64,000 nt of DNA from Treponema sp. (lineage in GTDB: Bacteria; Spirochaetota; Spirochaetia; Treponematales; Breznakiellaceae): positions 1 through 64,000 of the forward strand of contig JAIRQN010000063.1 of assembly GCA_031256445.1 (NCBI GenBank), written 5' to 3'. The notes below the pieces were generated by a model. That model was given only the letters and a program-made list of their open reading frames with translations, had not been told where the DNA came from and did no database searches. The first letter of the stretch is position 1. The number at the start of each line of letters is the position of its first letter. The position numbers were made by a program, and so were the translations under genes. Of the stretch, positions 52,816 to 61,755 are shown in pieces.

Positions 52816-53958
52816 TTGGCAAATTTAAGAGACAGGTTAAAAAGGATACAGGAACTCAAACAAACAGAAACCGCGCGGCAGGCAGTTGCTTTACCGGCGC
52901 AAACTGAATGCGATTCATCTGACGGCGTTAATGAGCTGAAGAACAGGGGCTGGGATGCATGCGGTTTTAAGACAATGAAAAGGAAAGTGAATGTTCCTTC
53001 TCCGTTTAAATCAATAAAGAGCCTGCCTGCGGCATTGGCAGTGCTGGTTCCTGATTTGGCGGGAAGGGATATTCCGCTGCCGGGAGATTTTCTTTTTTTC
53101 GATTTGGAAACAACAGGGCTTTCAGGCGGAGCGGGAACGGCCGCCTTTCTCGCAGCGTTTGGGAAGTTAAAAACAGGCAAATTGCAAATAACCCAATACC
53201 TGCTTTTGGATTATCCCGGCGAAAATGATTTTCTGGAAGCTGTTCTGCAAGAATTTAAAAATGAGCAATCGGTAATAGTTACTTATAACGGCAAATGTTT
53301 TGATTCCCAAATCCTGAGAACGCGCTGCCTTATGAACGCGATTAAGCCGCCTTTTTATTTTCACGCCGACCTTCTGCATCCGGCAAGGCGGCTTTGGAAA
53401 AATATTATTTTAGGCTGCAGCCAGGCTTCGATAGAGGCAAAAATCCTTGGTATTGACCGCGGTGATGATATCCCCGGCGCGCTGGCTCCGGAAATCTGGT
53501 TTGAATTTTTAAAAACCGGCAGGATTGAACGTTTGACCGGTATCTGCGATCACAATTGCGCTGATATAGCGGGTCTTGCTTCCATTCTGGCGGAAATTGC
53601 GCGTATAGCATCAGATCCCGCCGCCGCCGGCAATTACGATATAGAGCGTCTGTCCCTGTACTGGCGCGGTTTTATCCGCCGCCGGGAAAGAAATTCCAGG
53701 TCTGGCGAAAAATCTCCTGACGGCGGCAGTTTCGCCGGTTTACGCCTGACAGGAGAAAAACTTTTGCGCCTTGCCGCCGATAAAAATTCCGGGTGCGCCG
53801 CTTATGTTTATTCTTATGACCTTATGAGAAAAGGAAATTACAGCGAAGCTTTTAAATATATAGACCGCGGATTAAAACTTTTTGAGGAAGGGACTGTCCT
53901 GCATGATAAATTACTGCGCAGAAAAGAAAGATTAATAAAAAAAATAAATTTAAAATAA
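52816..53958 (+). CDS. mrfB: MrfB (YprB)-type DEDDh exonuclease with C-terminal TPR region
   Basis: A 380-residue protein starting at TTG 52816, eight bases after GAGAAAGG. The ribonuclease H-like DEDD exonuclease domain spans about 85-270: FFDLETTGLSGGAGT (exo I), TYNGKCFDSQILRTR (exo II) and DHNCADIAGLASIL (exo III with His). The last ~100 residues include a TPR-like repeat (AAYVYSYDLMRKGNYSEAFK). MrfB acts with the MrfA helicase in mitomycin-adduct repair in B. subtilis. It is the second half of the pair in this window. Confidence 0.87.
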   Translation: MANLRDRLKRIQELKQTETARQAVALPAQTECDSSDGVNELKNRGWDACGFKTMKRKVNVPSPFKSIKSLPAALAVLVPDLAGRDIPLPGDFLFFDLETTGLSGGAGTAAFLAAFGKLKTGKLQITQYLLLDYPGENDFLEAVLQEFKNEQSVIVTYNGKCFDSQILRTRCLMNAIKPPFYFHADLLHPARRLWKNIILGCSQASIEAKILGIDRGDDIPGALAPEIWFEFLKTGRIERLTGICDHNCADIAGLASILAEIARIASDPAAAGNYDIERLSLYWRGFIRRRERNSRSGEKSPDGGSFAGLRLTGEKLLRLAADKNSGCAAYVYSYDLMRKGNYSEAFKYIDRGLKLFEEGTVLHDKLLRRKERLIKKINLK

Positions 53959-53970
53959 TGAATGGTATGA

Positions 53971-54039
53971 ACCCCTTCGGTGACTGCGCTCGTTCGGTCA
54001 TGTCCGAGTAAACTCGGGCACGACTCTCACTTCGCTTGT
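53971..54039. repeat. GC-rich structured spacer between convergent mrfB and plsC-like genes
   Basis: The gap holds a compact GC-rich block unlike the A/T-rich neighbours: CCCCTTCGGTGACTGCGCTC, a TTCGGTCA return arm, the hairpin TGTCCGAG-TAAA-CTCGGGCA (54001-54020), and CACTTCGCTTGTC. The 'TTCGGT / CTTCGCTTG' phrases look like a dispersed repeat. The 8-bp hairpin could serve as a two-way terminator but has no T-run. Confidence 0.45.
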
Positions 54040-54042
54040 CAA

Positions 54043-54798
54043 TCAGTCGTTAAGGCCTTTAATCCGTTCCATCTGGCCACGAAAAAACGCTGAAGATCCG
54101 CCGCGGCGGTCAATTTCGGCCTGCATCTTTTGACGCACCGCTTCGGCAAAGTCCCGGATGGAATCAACTGATAATTCTCCGTTTTCACCGCGTTTTACAT
54201 AACAGGAAGGGTATTCAGGATCGAGCGCAACGAGTGTTTCAAATGGTATTGAACGGCCCAGGAATGACCAGGGGCGGAAAGGGCCATCCGAAAAAACAGT
54301 TACAAGAGGCACTACAGGAATATCCAGCTCGGCGGCAAGCCTGAACGCGCCTGTTTTAAACGGGCGAATTTTCTGGTTATATAAAAAACATTCGCCTTCC
54401 GGGTAAAAGTGAATGAATCTTTGGTATTTAAAAGAATGTCCGCAAATTTCCATTATTTTCCTGAAGCCGGTTTTGCCTCTTGGTACAGGAACCCCTCCCA
54501 GCAATCTTGTAAATGTTCCCAGAAATGGAAACTCAACTGTGGACTCCAGCAATGTCTGATAAATAAAACGCGGAAATATAAGTATTCCAATTTTTACAGG
54601 ATCAAGAAAAGTAGTGTGATTTGACACTGAAATTCCCCTGCGAATTCCGTATACCTTGAAACGGTTCTTATAACGTGTAAAAAACTGCATATGGTTTATG
54701 CAAACCGCAATCGGAGCAATGCTGAAAATGGTCAGGGCAGTCGCGAGCCTGAACGGAAGTGAAAGATCAATTACAGGGCGTCCGTGTTTGTATGGCAT
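54043..54798 (-). CDS. 1-acyl-glycerol-3-phosphate-type acyltransferase (PlsC family)
   Basis: From ATG 54798, which overlaps the upstream glycosyltransferase stop as ATGA and follows AAAGGTCAG, the product is about 251 residues with an N-terminal membrane segment. The PlsC motifs are present: NHTTFLD (HX4D catalytic pair), GGVPVPRGKTGFRK, HFYPEGECF and PVVPLV. It should transfer an acyl chain onto a lipid or glycolipid acceptor. Coupling to a membrane glycosyltransferase suggests acylation of the glycosylated product instead of, or in addition to, phosphatidate synthesis. Confidence 0.85.
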   Translation of the reverse strand: MPYKHGRPVIDLSLPFRLATALTIFSIAPIAVCINHMQFFTRYKNRFKVYGIRRGISVSNHTTFLDPVKIGILIFPRFIYQTLLESTVEFPFLGTFTRLLGGVPVPRGKTGFRKIMEICGHSFKYQRFIHFYPEGECFLYNQKIRPFKTGAFRLAAELDIPVVPLVTVFSDGPFRPWSFLGRSIPFETLVALDPEYPSCYVKRGENGELSVDSIRDFAEAVRQKMQAEIDRRGGSSAFFRGQMERIKGLND

Positions 54799-55946
54799 CA
54801 GCTGACCTTTCTGTCCTTCCACAGGAATCCTCTGCCGGAAACTGTCCTGAACCATGACCATGCAGCCATATACAGAAGGTTCAGATACAATAAAGGCCAC
54901 AGAAAACCGTACCACCAGTTAAGCCGCTGCCCCAAAAACATGAACAGCCATGTTAAAGTGTTAAGCGCGTTTACTATTAAAATATGCAAAAACCAGGGGC
55001 TGTCTGTTATAAAACATCCAATAAAAAGCGCAAATGGAAGGAAAAGAAAGAACAAAACGGCTATGGCAATAAAAAAAATAACAAGCGTGTTTTTTCCAAG
55101 AAAATCAAAAATGTTTTTTCCAATGCCTTCAATGGCGCCTTTGTAACCATTGTACATCCTGCAGCTTACATATTCTGTTATATCCAGAAAACGGGTAGAG
55201 TAGCCTTTTCGTTTAACGTTGCGGGACATATAAATATCTTCGGAGGTTTTCTTTTTGAATGCTTCGCATCCTCCTGCCGCGAAGAAAACATCGCGTTTAA
55301 TGGCGATATACTGGCCTATTGCGGCGGAAAAATGGCTTAATTTTGAATAACGGTTTAAAAACAGAGGTATAAAAAAACCTGTTAAAAAGAACATTAAGGG
55401 AACCGTTATTACTTCTCCGAATGTCTGAAATATCTGTCCGATATAGCCGGAGATCATGTCTACGTTAAGGCGGACCATGTTTGTTACTGCCCAGGAAATG
55501 CTTGCAGGGTTGTGAACTGTATCGGCGTCGGTCAGTAAAAGTATTTCGCCTTTTGCCTGAAAGGATAACTGGTGCAGGGCAAAAGGTTTTCCGAACCAGT
55601 CATCCGGCAGGGGCTTTCCGTTAAAAACGCGCACTCTTGGATCTTCTTTTGCGATACGATCAAGGATTTTTCCGGTATTATCGGTTGAGTTATCGTTAAT
55701 AACAAGAATCTCATAATTTTCATAATGTTGGTTGCGCAGCGAGTTAAGGCAGCGTTCTATATTCCTTTCTTCATTTCTGGCGGGAATTAAAACCGAAACG
55801 AGCGGACCGTTAAAAATCTCCGGTCCGTGCGTAAAACGCCACATTTCATAATGATTTGCAAGGGACAATATAAAAAAGTAAGAAGCCACGACTATCAGCG
55901 TGTAATAATAATAAGGGCTAAGAAGAAGAGCCAGATATTCCAACAT
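54798..55946 (-). CDS. Membrane glycosyltransferase family 2
   Basis: A 382-residue GT2 enzyme: one N-terminal membrane segment (about 13-32), a GT-A domain (about 45-280) with VSVLIPARNEERNIERCLNS, VINDNSTDNT, the DxD-type LTDADTVHN and the acceptor motif KKTSEDIYMSRNVKRKGY, an internal hydrophobic pair (about 175-200), and three C-terminal membrane segments. It resembles ceramide glucosyltransferase, HpnB and CrtQ-type lipid glycosyltransferases. The downstream acyltransferase fits a glycolipid pathway. The acceptor lipid is unknown. Confidence 0.85.
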   Translation of the reverse strand: MLEYLALLLSPYYYYTLIVVASYFFILSLANHYEMWRFTHGPEIFNGPLVSVLIPARNEERNIERCLNSLRNQHYENYEILVINDNSTDNTGKILDRIAKEDPRVRVFNGKPLPDDWFGKPFALHQLSFQAKGEILLLTDADTVHNPASISWAVTNMVRLNVDMISGYIGQIFQTFGEVITVPLMFFLTGFFIPLFLNRYSKLSHFSAAIGQYIAIKRDVFFAAGGCEAFKKKTSEDIYMSRNVKRKGYSTRFLDITEYVSCRMYNGYKGAIEGIGKNIFDFLGKNTLVIFFIAIAVLFFLFLPFALFIGCFITDSPWFLHILIVNALNTLTWLFMFLGQRLNWWYGFLWPLLYLNLLYMAAWSWFRTVSGRGFLWKDRKVS

Positions 55947-55961
55947 TTGCTTACCCCGGGG

Positions 55962-56675
55962 TTACCGCTTTTTTTCAAGCAATGAATTTATATATTTATT
56001 TGTAGGATAAATCGCAAGGGCTTTATTAAACCATTCTCCCGACTGCGCCTGGTTCTTCTGCTGCATATAGGCGTACCCAATTCCCGAATATACGTTAAAC
56101 TGATCATCTTTATCCATATTGCATTCAGTTATAATGGCGCTCATCATTTCAATTCCTCTTTTATAATTATGAAACGGAGAAGGAGCGTAAACCCAGCGGG
56201 CTGCGATCATAATCCTTGCCGCCGCGTTTTTATTGTCAATGGCCGCGGCGTTCTTTGAATATTTCTCAACATTTAAACCGTTGGCTATAACAAAGGAAGT
56301 TGAACGCACAATGCAGGCCTGCGAAAGGTTTTCAGCTAACATCTGCCATCCTTCGGCGCTTTTCCGGATATCCAGTGCCCTTTCCGCCATTTTCATGCCT
56401 TCGGTGAAGTGTCTGTCCGCTTCTTCCTTTCGTTCCTCAAACAGATAAGCTCTGCCCATCATATATTCGCAGCGGGAAAGCATAATATACTGATCGGCTC
56501 CGGAAAGGGATGTCTTTGCTTTGCCGGAAATTTCCCTGTAAACAGACGCGATTTCATCGGCGGTTAATTGCTGTTCATAAATTGCTTCCCTAAGAGGAAT
56601 AAACCAGCCTGGCAGCGTTTCGCCGAAAACGCAGACACCGGGGACAAGCAGTAAAAAAACAAGATGCATTTTCAT
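55962..56675 (-). CDS. Exported TPR-like protein
   Basis: A 237-residue protein with a signal peptide (cleavage near VFGE, residue 18-19). Helical repeats cover most of the chain, and a recognisable TPR near the C-terminus reads NVYSGIGYAYMQQKNQAQSG. A family is not recognised. It starts 15 bases upstream of the glycosyltransferase gene and could share its transcript. The ATG has no ribosome site and is preceded by an A/T-rich stretch. Confidence 0.65.
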   Translation of the reverse strand: MKMHLVFLLLVPGVCVFGETLPGWFIPLREAIYEQQLTADEIASVYREISGKAKTSLSGADQYIMLSRCEYMMGRAYLFEERKEEADRHFTEGMKMAERALDIRKSAEGWQMLAENLSQACIVRSTSFVIANGLNVEKYSKNAAAIDNKNAAARIMIAARWVYAPSPFHNYKRGIEMMSAIITECNMDKDDQFNVYSGIGYAYMQQKNQAQSGEWFNKALAIYPTNKYINSLLEKKR

Positions 56676-56770
56676 ATAATAAATATATCTCTTTCAATAA
56701 AAAAAAACTACATGGGATCGCTTACGATTGAATATTTTTTTAATATAAACTATAGTACTTTTGAAATATC

Positions 56771-58609
56771 ATGTACGATTACATTGCTCCCTGGAAAATC
56801 AAAGTATTTCAGGCGCTTGGCGTTATTTTAAGCGAGGCGGGCATAAAAGAAGAAATTGATCCATCCGCGGTTATAGCGGAAATTCCGCCAAATCCGGAAA
56901 TGGGAGACATTGGTTTTCCAATGTTCAGTTATGCAAAAATATTGCGGAAAGGACCCGCCCAGATTGCGCAAATGGCCGCTGATAAAATCGCTTCCCCGCA
57001 AGAGCCGGGTACTGTGCAGGCGCAGGGACCGTATCTTAATGTAAAACTTGATCGCGGCGCTGCCGCAAAAGCTATACTGAACGCTGTCATTCCGCAGGGG
57101 AGCGGCTCAGAAGACGACTGCGGTTTTGATTTTGGAAAACCAGGGCCGCTATCCGGCAAAAAAGTGATGGTGGAGTTTTCAAGCCCGAATACGAACAAAC
57201 CCCTGCATCTTGGTCATTTAAGAAATAACGTACTGGGGGAGAGCATATCACGTATAATCGCCTCATGCGGGGCGCAGGTGCAAAAGGTCTGCATTATAAA
57301 CGACCGCGGCATACATATCTGCAAATCAATGCTTGCCTATAAAGAACACGGGCAGGGAAAAACCCCTGAATCCGAAGGCGTAAAGAGCGACCGTTTTGTA
57401 GGCGATTGGTATGTCTTGTTCTGCGGTAATGTGGAAAAAGAGGCGCAGCCGCTGATAGACGGCGGGGCGGAAAAGGAAACTGCGGAAGCAAATACGCCGA
57501 CGATGAAAAGAGCGCAGGATATGTTACGCAAATGGGAAGCCGGCGACAGTGAAACTGTCGAGTTATGGAAAAAAATGAACAAGTGGTCGATTGAAGGAAT
57601 GAAAAAAACCTACGAACGCACAGATGTTTCGTTTGATAAATACTACTTTGAAAGTGAAACATACATGCTTGGCAAGGATGAAATTTTAAAAGGTCTTGAG
57701 AAGGGCATTTTCTTCCGGCAGGAAGACGGCTCTGTCGCTGTAGATTTAACAGAAGAAAAACTTGATAAAAAGATTCTTTTAAGGAGCGACGGAACTTCAA
57801 TTTATATAACGCAGGATTTCGGCACTGCTATTTACAGGCATAAAGACTGGCCGTTTGATCAGCTTATTTATGTAGTCGGCTCTGAACAGCAGTACCACTT
57901 TAAAGTGTTGTTTATCCTGCTTGAAAAATTGGGCTACTCATGGGCGAAAAACCTTCATCATCTTTCATACGGCATGGTGAACCTTCCCGAAGGAAGAATG
58001 AAAAGCCGCAAAGGAACCGTAGTTGACGCCGATGATTTGATCGACTCCCTTCGCGATCTGGCGCTTGCGGAAATCAGGGAAAAGGGCAGGGAAGAAGAAG
58101 TAGGCAATCCGGATGAAGTTGCCGAAAAAATCGCGCTTGGCGCCCTTCATTATTACCTTATCCAGACGAGCCCTGTTAAAGACATGTTATACGATCCAAA
58201 GGAATCGCTTTCCTTTACAGGGAACACAGGCCCGTATCTGCAATATATGGGCGCGCGAATTTCCTCCATGCTGCGTAAGAGCGGACAGGGATCAGGAACC
58301 AGGGAGCAGGGAGCAGGGGATATGGATTTTACTTTGCTCATAACTGATGTCGAGTGGGATGTGATTAAAACCATTGCGGCATACCCCGGCGCGGTAAGCG
58401 AAGCGGCCTTAAACCTTGATCCCTCGCGTATTGCGGGATACCTCTACGAGTTATCCAAAGCGTTCAGCCGTTTTTACCATGAGTGCCCGATTTTAAACTG
58501 CGAAGATCCGGCTCTGTCAAAGGCAAGGCTTTGTCTTTCCAGCGCAGTAATGCTCGTATTAAAAGACGCGTTTCACCTTGCATGTATTCCTTTTTTGGAA
58601 ACAATGTAA
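56771..58609 (+). CDS. argS: Arginyl-tRNA synthetase
   Basis: A 612-residue class I synthetase. The HIGH-type motif is SSPNTNKPLHLGHLRNN, with the Arg-tRNA synthetase N-terminal ADD1 domain (1-110); the KMSKS-region reads GRMKSRKGTVVDADDLID, and a DALR anticodon-binding domain follows (about 490-612). Near residue 503 a low-complexity SGQGSGTREQGAGDMDF insert lies where other ArgS proteins have a short link. TATAGT (56751-56756) lies 14 bases before the ATG, implying a leader of about seven bases without a ribosome site. Confidence 0.96.
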   Translation: MYDYIAPWKIKVFQALGVILSEAGIKEEIDPSAVIAEIPPNPEMGDIGFPMFSYAKILRKGPAQIAQMAADKIASPQEPGTVQAQGPYLNVKLDRGAAAKAILNAVIPQGSGSEDDCGFDFGKPGPLSGKKVMVEFSSPNTNKPLHLGHLRNNVLGESISRIIASCGAQVQKVCIINDRGIHICKSMLAYKEHGQGKTPESEGVKSDRFVGDWYVLFCGNVEKEAQPLIDGGAEKETAEANTPTMKRAQDMLRKWEAGDSETVELWKKMNKWSIEGMKKTYERTDVSFDKYYFESETYMLGKDEILKGLEKGIFFRQEDGSVAVDLTEEKLDKKILLRSDGTSIYITQDFGTAIYRHKDWPFDQLIYVVGSEQQYHFKVLFILLEKLGYSWAKNLHHLSYGMVNLPEGRMKSRKGTVVDADDLIDSLRDLALAEIREKGREEEVGNPDEVAEKIALGALHYYLIQTSPVKDMLYDPKESLSFTGNTGPYLQYMGARISSMLRKSGQGSGTREQGAGDMDFTLLITDVEWDVIKTIAAYPGAVSEAALNLDPSRIAGYLYELSKAFSRFYHECPILNCEDPALSKARLCLSSAVMLVLKDAFHLACIPFLETM

Positions 58610-58621
58610 CGCCGGCGTTTT

Positions 58622-59623
58622 TCACGGATTAAGAAAAGCCAGTGATACAGAGCCGTGATTAAAATATAATGTCGCGCTGTCTGTTTTTAAGATGCAGCGC
58701 CCGGCGGGATCAATTCCCTCAAATATTCCGCGCGCCAGTATTTTTCCGGATTTATCGGCGGAGAAATTATCATTGCTGCTGTCAGGTTCAATAACTACAG
58801 TTTTTGCTCCGATGCAGTCAGTCATGGAATTCCATTCGGCGGCAAGCGCCCTGTTTCCCTGAGAATACGCCGCGGTTGATAAAAATGTTTTTTTTACTGT
58901 TTCAATTTCATTCAGTATTTTGGCCAGAATATCCCGCCGTGAAAGCGGATGACCGGTTATTTCCGCGCAACTTGCGGCTTTTCCTGAAGGGACGGCGTTA
59001 TTGACATTTACTCCGATACCGCCGCAAATCCATGAAATAATATCTCCTTCTCCGGAAATCTCTGTGGTAATGCCGGCGATCTTCCGTCTGTTCATGTAGA
59101 CGTCATTCGGCCAGCGCAGGAACGCCTGTTTGCCGCAGACAGATGTAACAGATCGTGTAACCGCTATTTGCATTATCAGCGAGAGTAAAGTGTAATCCGC
59201 TACAGAAAGGCGCGGGCGTTCGACAACTGAAAAGAAAAGCCCTCCCTGTCTTGAAACCCATGTTCTTCCGTTTCTTCCCCTGCCCGCGTTTTGTTTTTCA
59301 GCGCAAACCACGCAGTTGTTCACTCCGCGAAGCGCCAGTTCCCTTGCCCTGTCCATTGTGCTGCCGGTATTTTTAAAATGATAAAAAAGAGATTCCTTTT
59401 CCCCGAATTCCCACGGATATAAAAAATCCCTTTCTTTTTTTGGATCAAGAAGGTATCCTTTTTCTCCTGTTTCAATTGAATAGCCCGCTTCAATAAGAGC
59501 CTGCGCGGCTTTCCAGACAGCGACGCGCGATATGCCAAGTTTCTTTGCCAGAACGCTGCCGCTGACAGATATTCCGTGTTTTTCCCTTAATGAGGCAAGC
59601 AGTTTCGCTTTACTTGATATCAT
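58622..59623 (-). CDS. birA: Biotin-[acetyl-CoA-carboxylase] ligase / biotin repressor BirA
   Basis: A 333-residue group II biotin ligase. The N-terminal winged helix-turn-helix (about 5-60: SVLAKKLGISRVAVWKAAQA) can bind DNA. The catalytic domain has the biotinoyl-AMP loop GRGRNGRTW (114-122) and RWPNDVYMNRRKIAGITTE, with a small SH3-like C-terminal domain. It biotinylates carboxylase carrier proteins and should repress biotin-transport genes. It is the last gene in the bioY-ecfA-ecfT-birA order, and a BirA-type operator is found before bioY. Confidence 0.95.
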   Translation of the reverse strand: MISSKAKLLASLREKHGISVSGSVLAKKLGISRVAVWKAAQALIEAGYSIETGEKGYLLDPKKERDFLYPWEFGEKESLFYHFKNTGSTMDRARELALRGVNNCVVCAEKQNAGRGRNGRTWVSRQGGLFFSVVERPRLSVADYTLLSLIMQIAVTRSVTSVCGKQAFLRWPNDVYMNRRKIAGITTEISGEGDIISWICGGIGVNVNNAVPSGKAASCAEITGHPLSRRDILAKILNEIETVKKTFLSTAAYSQGNRALAAEWNSMTDCIGAKTVVIEPDSSNDNFSADKSGKILARGIFEGIDPAGRCILKTDSATLYFNHGSVSLAFLNP

Positions 59624-59673
59624 AAATTTCCCCTACCTGAAAATATTATACCACGGGATGTCATTTTTAAGGC

Positions 59674-59709
59674 AGTTTGTCCATAATGTGTCTGCATTAT
59701 AGACAAACT
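59674..59709. repeat. 36-bp imperfect palindrome between ecfT and birA (family member 4)
   Basis: AGTTTGTCCATAATG (59674-59688) and CATTATAGACAAACT (59695-59709) are 15-base arms with one mismatch around TGTCTG. Arm length, mismatch position, the AGTT...AACT ends and the following CTA(A/T)-rich sequence match the element at 19249-19280. Confidence 0.6.
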
Positions 59710-59729
59710 CTAATTAATAAATTCACGGA

Positions 59730-60425
59730 TTATTTGCTCCTTGCTTCCAGCGCTTTGGCTTTTTGAGCCGCTTTTTCAAAGCTCAGCGATATTAAAATTA
59801 AAACCATATTTTTTATTTTTAAAATTCCCTGTTTGCCGCGGCGGGCTTTCCATGCCAGATCAATGTTTGCCCATGTTTCAAAAATTTGCGGGATAAAGCA
59901 GAGGAAAAGTGAAATTGTCCGGGAAAAAACAGGCTTTGATAAAATTCTTTTTCCGAAAAACGGCATATATGAAAGGAAACGCCTTATCGCGGTTTCTGTA
60001 AAATTTAAGCTGTCTCTGATTTCTATGGAAGTTGTAGTGCGGAACAGCAAAGCGGAAATTTGCACAATAACCGCAAGGCGGAGCGCGATGCGCAGGAATT
60101 CAGGACGGGGAAGCAGGATAGCGGAATGGATGGCGTCGGGTGAAAAGCGAAGAGAGAAGAGCGAAGAGAAAACAGAGAGCGCGTACATGACAAGGGCGTA
60201 AAAGGCGGCAGGTTTTATATCTGTTAATTGTTCGCGTAATGAAAATCCGCAGATAAGAGCCGTAATAAAAAAAATAACAATGCCGGCGGAAAGCCAATGT
60301 GAAGGCAGCGGCACGCAAAAGACAGAGAATGACAGCAAAAGAATTAATTTTAACAATGCGGGCAGTTTATGAAGAGGGCCTTTTTTTGTTCTATATTTAA
60401 AAACAGTTTGCGTTCCGCTCACCAT
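59730..60425 (-). CDS. ecfT: ECF transporter transmembrane subunit EcfT (BioN-like)
   Basis: A 231-residue membrane protein with about five membrane segments. The two coupling motifs of EcfT that contact the ATPases are visible: AWKARRGKQG (about 193-202) and KALEARSK at the end. It couples ATP hydrolysis to substrate uptake by the S-component BioY. A run of Ser/Phe/Leu codons near residues 80-95 comes from a purine/pyrimidine-rich low-complexity DNA stretch (60136-60180). It overlaps ecfA by seven bases. Confidence 0.88.
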   Translation of the reverse strand: MVSGTQTVFKYRTKKGPLHKLPALLKLILLLSFSVFCVPLPSHWLSAGIVIFFITALICGFSLREQLTDIKPAAFYALVMYALSVFSSLFSLRFSPDAIHSAILLPRPEFLRIALRLAVIVQISALLFRTTTSIEIRDSLNFTETAIRRFLSYMPFFGKRILSKPVFSRTISLFLCFIPQIFETWANIDLAWKARRGKQGILKIKNMVLILISLSFEKAAQKAKALEARSK

Positions 60426-61180
60426 AAGAGAGCTCCCAGTTCACAGGCGCAATTACTCAGAGGATGATGAATGCCCCATTCTTCAAGGTTCAGCGAAAGC
60501 GCCTGCGCGGCTGTTCCGTCAAAGACCTTCTTTCCCTGAAACAACACAATAAATTGATCCGCCAAAGAAAGGCATTTTTCCAGTTCATGCGTAAGTATCA
60601 GGAGTGTTTTTTCACCGGCGATTAATTTTTTAAAAAGCCCGTTTACCTGTACAATGCCGGGGTAGTCCAGATTCGCGTATGGCTCGTCAAAAATAATTAT
60701 ATCGGCGTTCATGGCAAGAACTCCCGCGGCGGCCAAACGGCGCTTTTCTCCGCCTGAAAGCGAACGCGCGGGAAATTCCTCTCTGCCTGAAAGGCCTGTC
60801 TGCTCAAGGGCGGAATCAACCAGCGCTTTAATTTCTTTTTTTGATATTCCGGAATTCGCAGGTCCGAAAGCGGTATCTTCACGCACTGTTTCGCCGAGTA
60901 TCTGAGCGTCCGGTTCCTGAAACACAAGTCCTGTTTTACCGGCAACGTTTACAGTTCCTGAAGTAGGTTCTTCAAGACCCGCGATAATGGACATTAAAAG
61001 ACTTTTTCCGGAACCGTTAGCTCCCGCGATAATCACGCACATGCCGCTTTTGATAACAAGGGAAACATCTTCAAGAGCGTAGAAAAAACCGCCGTGCGCT
61101 TGCCTGTTCGCCGTTAAATGTTCATCGTAAACTGGAAAACGTTTGGTTATGTTTTCAAGCGTTATCGCGTTATTTTTCAT
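60419..61180 (-). CDS. ecfA: ECF transporter ATPase (BioM/EcfA-like)
   Basis: A 253-residue ABC ATPase of the energy-coupling-factor type: Walker A GANGSGKS (53-60), Q-loop VFQEPDAQI, signature SLSGGEKRRLAAAGVLA, Walker B IIIFDEPYANLD and switch HELE. Only one ATPase gene is present beside bioY and ecfT, so the dedicated BioMNY-type complex would use a homodimer. The start overlaps the bioY stop by four bases. Confidence 0.9.
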   Translation of the reverse strand: MKNNAITLENITKRFPVYDEHLTANRQAHGGFFYALEDVSLVIKSGMCVIIAGANGSGKSLLMSIIAGLEEPTSGTVNVAGKTGLVFQEPDAQILGETVREDTAFGPANSGISKKEIKALVDSALEQTGLSGREEFPARSLSGGEKRRLAAAGVLAMNADIIIFDEPYANLDYPGIVQVNGLFKKLIAGEKTLLILTHELEKCLSLADQFIVLFQGKKVFDGTAAQALSLNLEEWGIHHPLSNCACELGALLW

Positions 61181-61755
61181 TTTGCTTCCGGATTTATATA
61201 GCGGGCCGCAATTGGGCGCAGCTTAAGGGCGAGAGGAACGCTTGCGGCAAGCTTTATTAAATCGCCAGGGATAAAAGGCAGAAAACCGGCGGCCATTGCC
61301 GCGGGGAATGTGATTGAATTAAGACGCATCATATAGAAAACTCCGCAAAACAGAATAATTGAAAAGCCTGCCGCGGATGCTGCGGTAATCCTTAAAAGCA
61401 ACAGAGCGTTTGCTTTTTTTTCGCCGGTTTTTGGCTTTCCGCAGATAAGGCCCGCGGCAAGGCTTGCGAAAAAATAACCGGCAAGATAACCTCCAAGCGG
61501 GGTATTAAAAACGCCAATCCCTCCGCCGATAACAAATACCGGGATTCCAATTAACCCCGCGGCGAGAAAAACAAGAACCGCAAGACCGCCGTAAATTCCG
61601 CCAAGGACAGTTCCGGCAAGAACAACAAAAAGATTTTTAAGCACGACAGGTATAACGCCGATTGGAATAATAAAAAAACCAGACACTGCGATCAACGCCG
61701 CGAAAACGACAGAAAAAATATAACGGTTTCCGGAATACTTTAAGGATGCCTTCAT
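61177..61755 (-). CDS. bioY: Biotin transporter S-component BioY
   Basis: A 192-residue membrane protein with six hydrophobic segments and the BioY hallmarks VLKNLFVVLAGTVLGGIYGG, FVIGGGIGVFNTPLGGYLAGY and PGDLIKLAASVPLALKL. It binds biotin for ECF-driven import. It is the first gene of the biotin operon and its ATG lies right at the edge of a BirA-type operator, with little or no leader. Confidence 0.95.
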   Translation of the reverse strand: MKASLKYSGNRYIFSVVFAALIAVSGFFIIPIGVIPVVLKNLFVVLAGTVLGGIYGGLAVLVFLAAGLIGIPVFVIGGGIGVFNTPLGGYLAGYFFASLAAGLICGKPKTGEKKANALLLLRITAASAAGFSIILFCGVFYMMRLNSITFPAAMAAGFLPFIPGDLIKLAASVPLALKLRPIAARYINPEAK

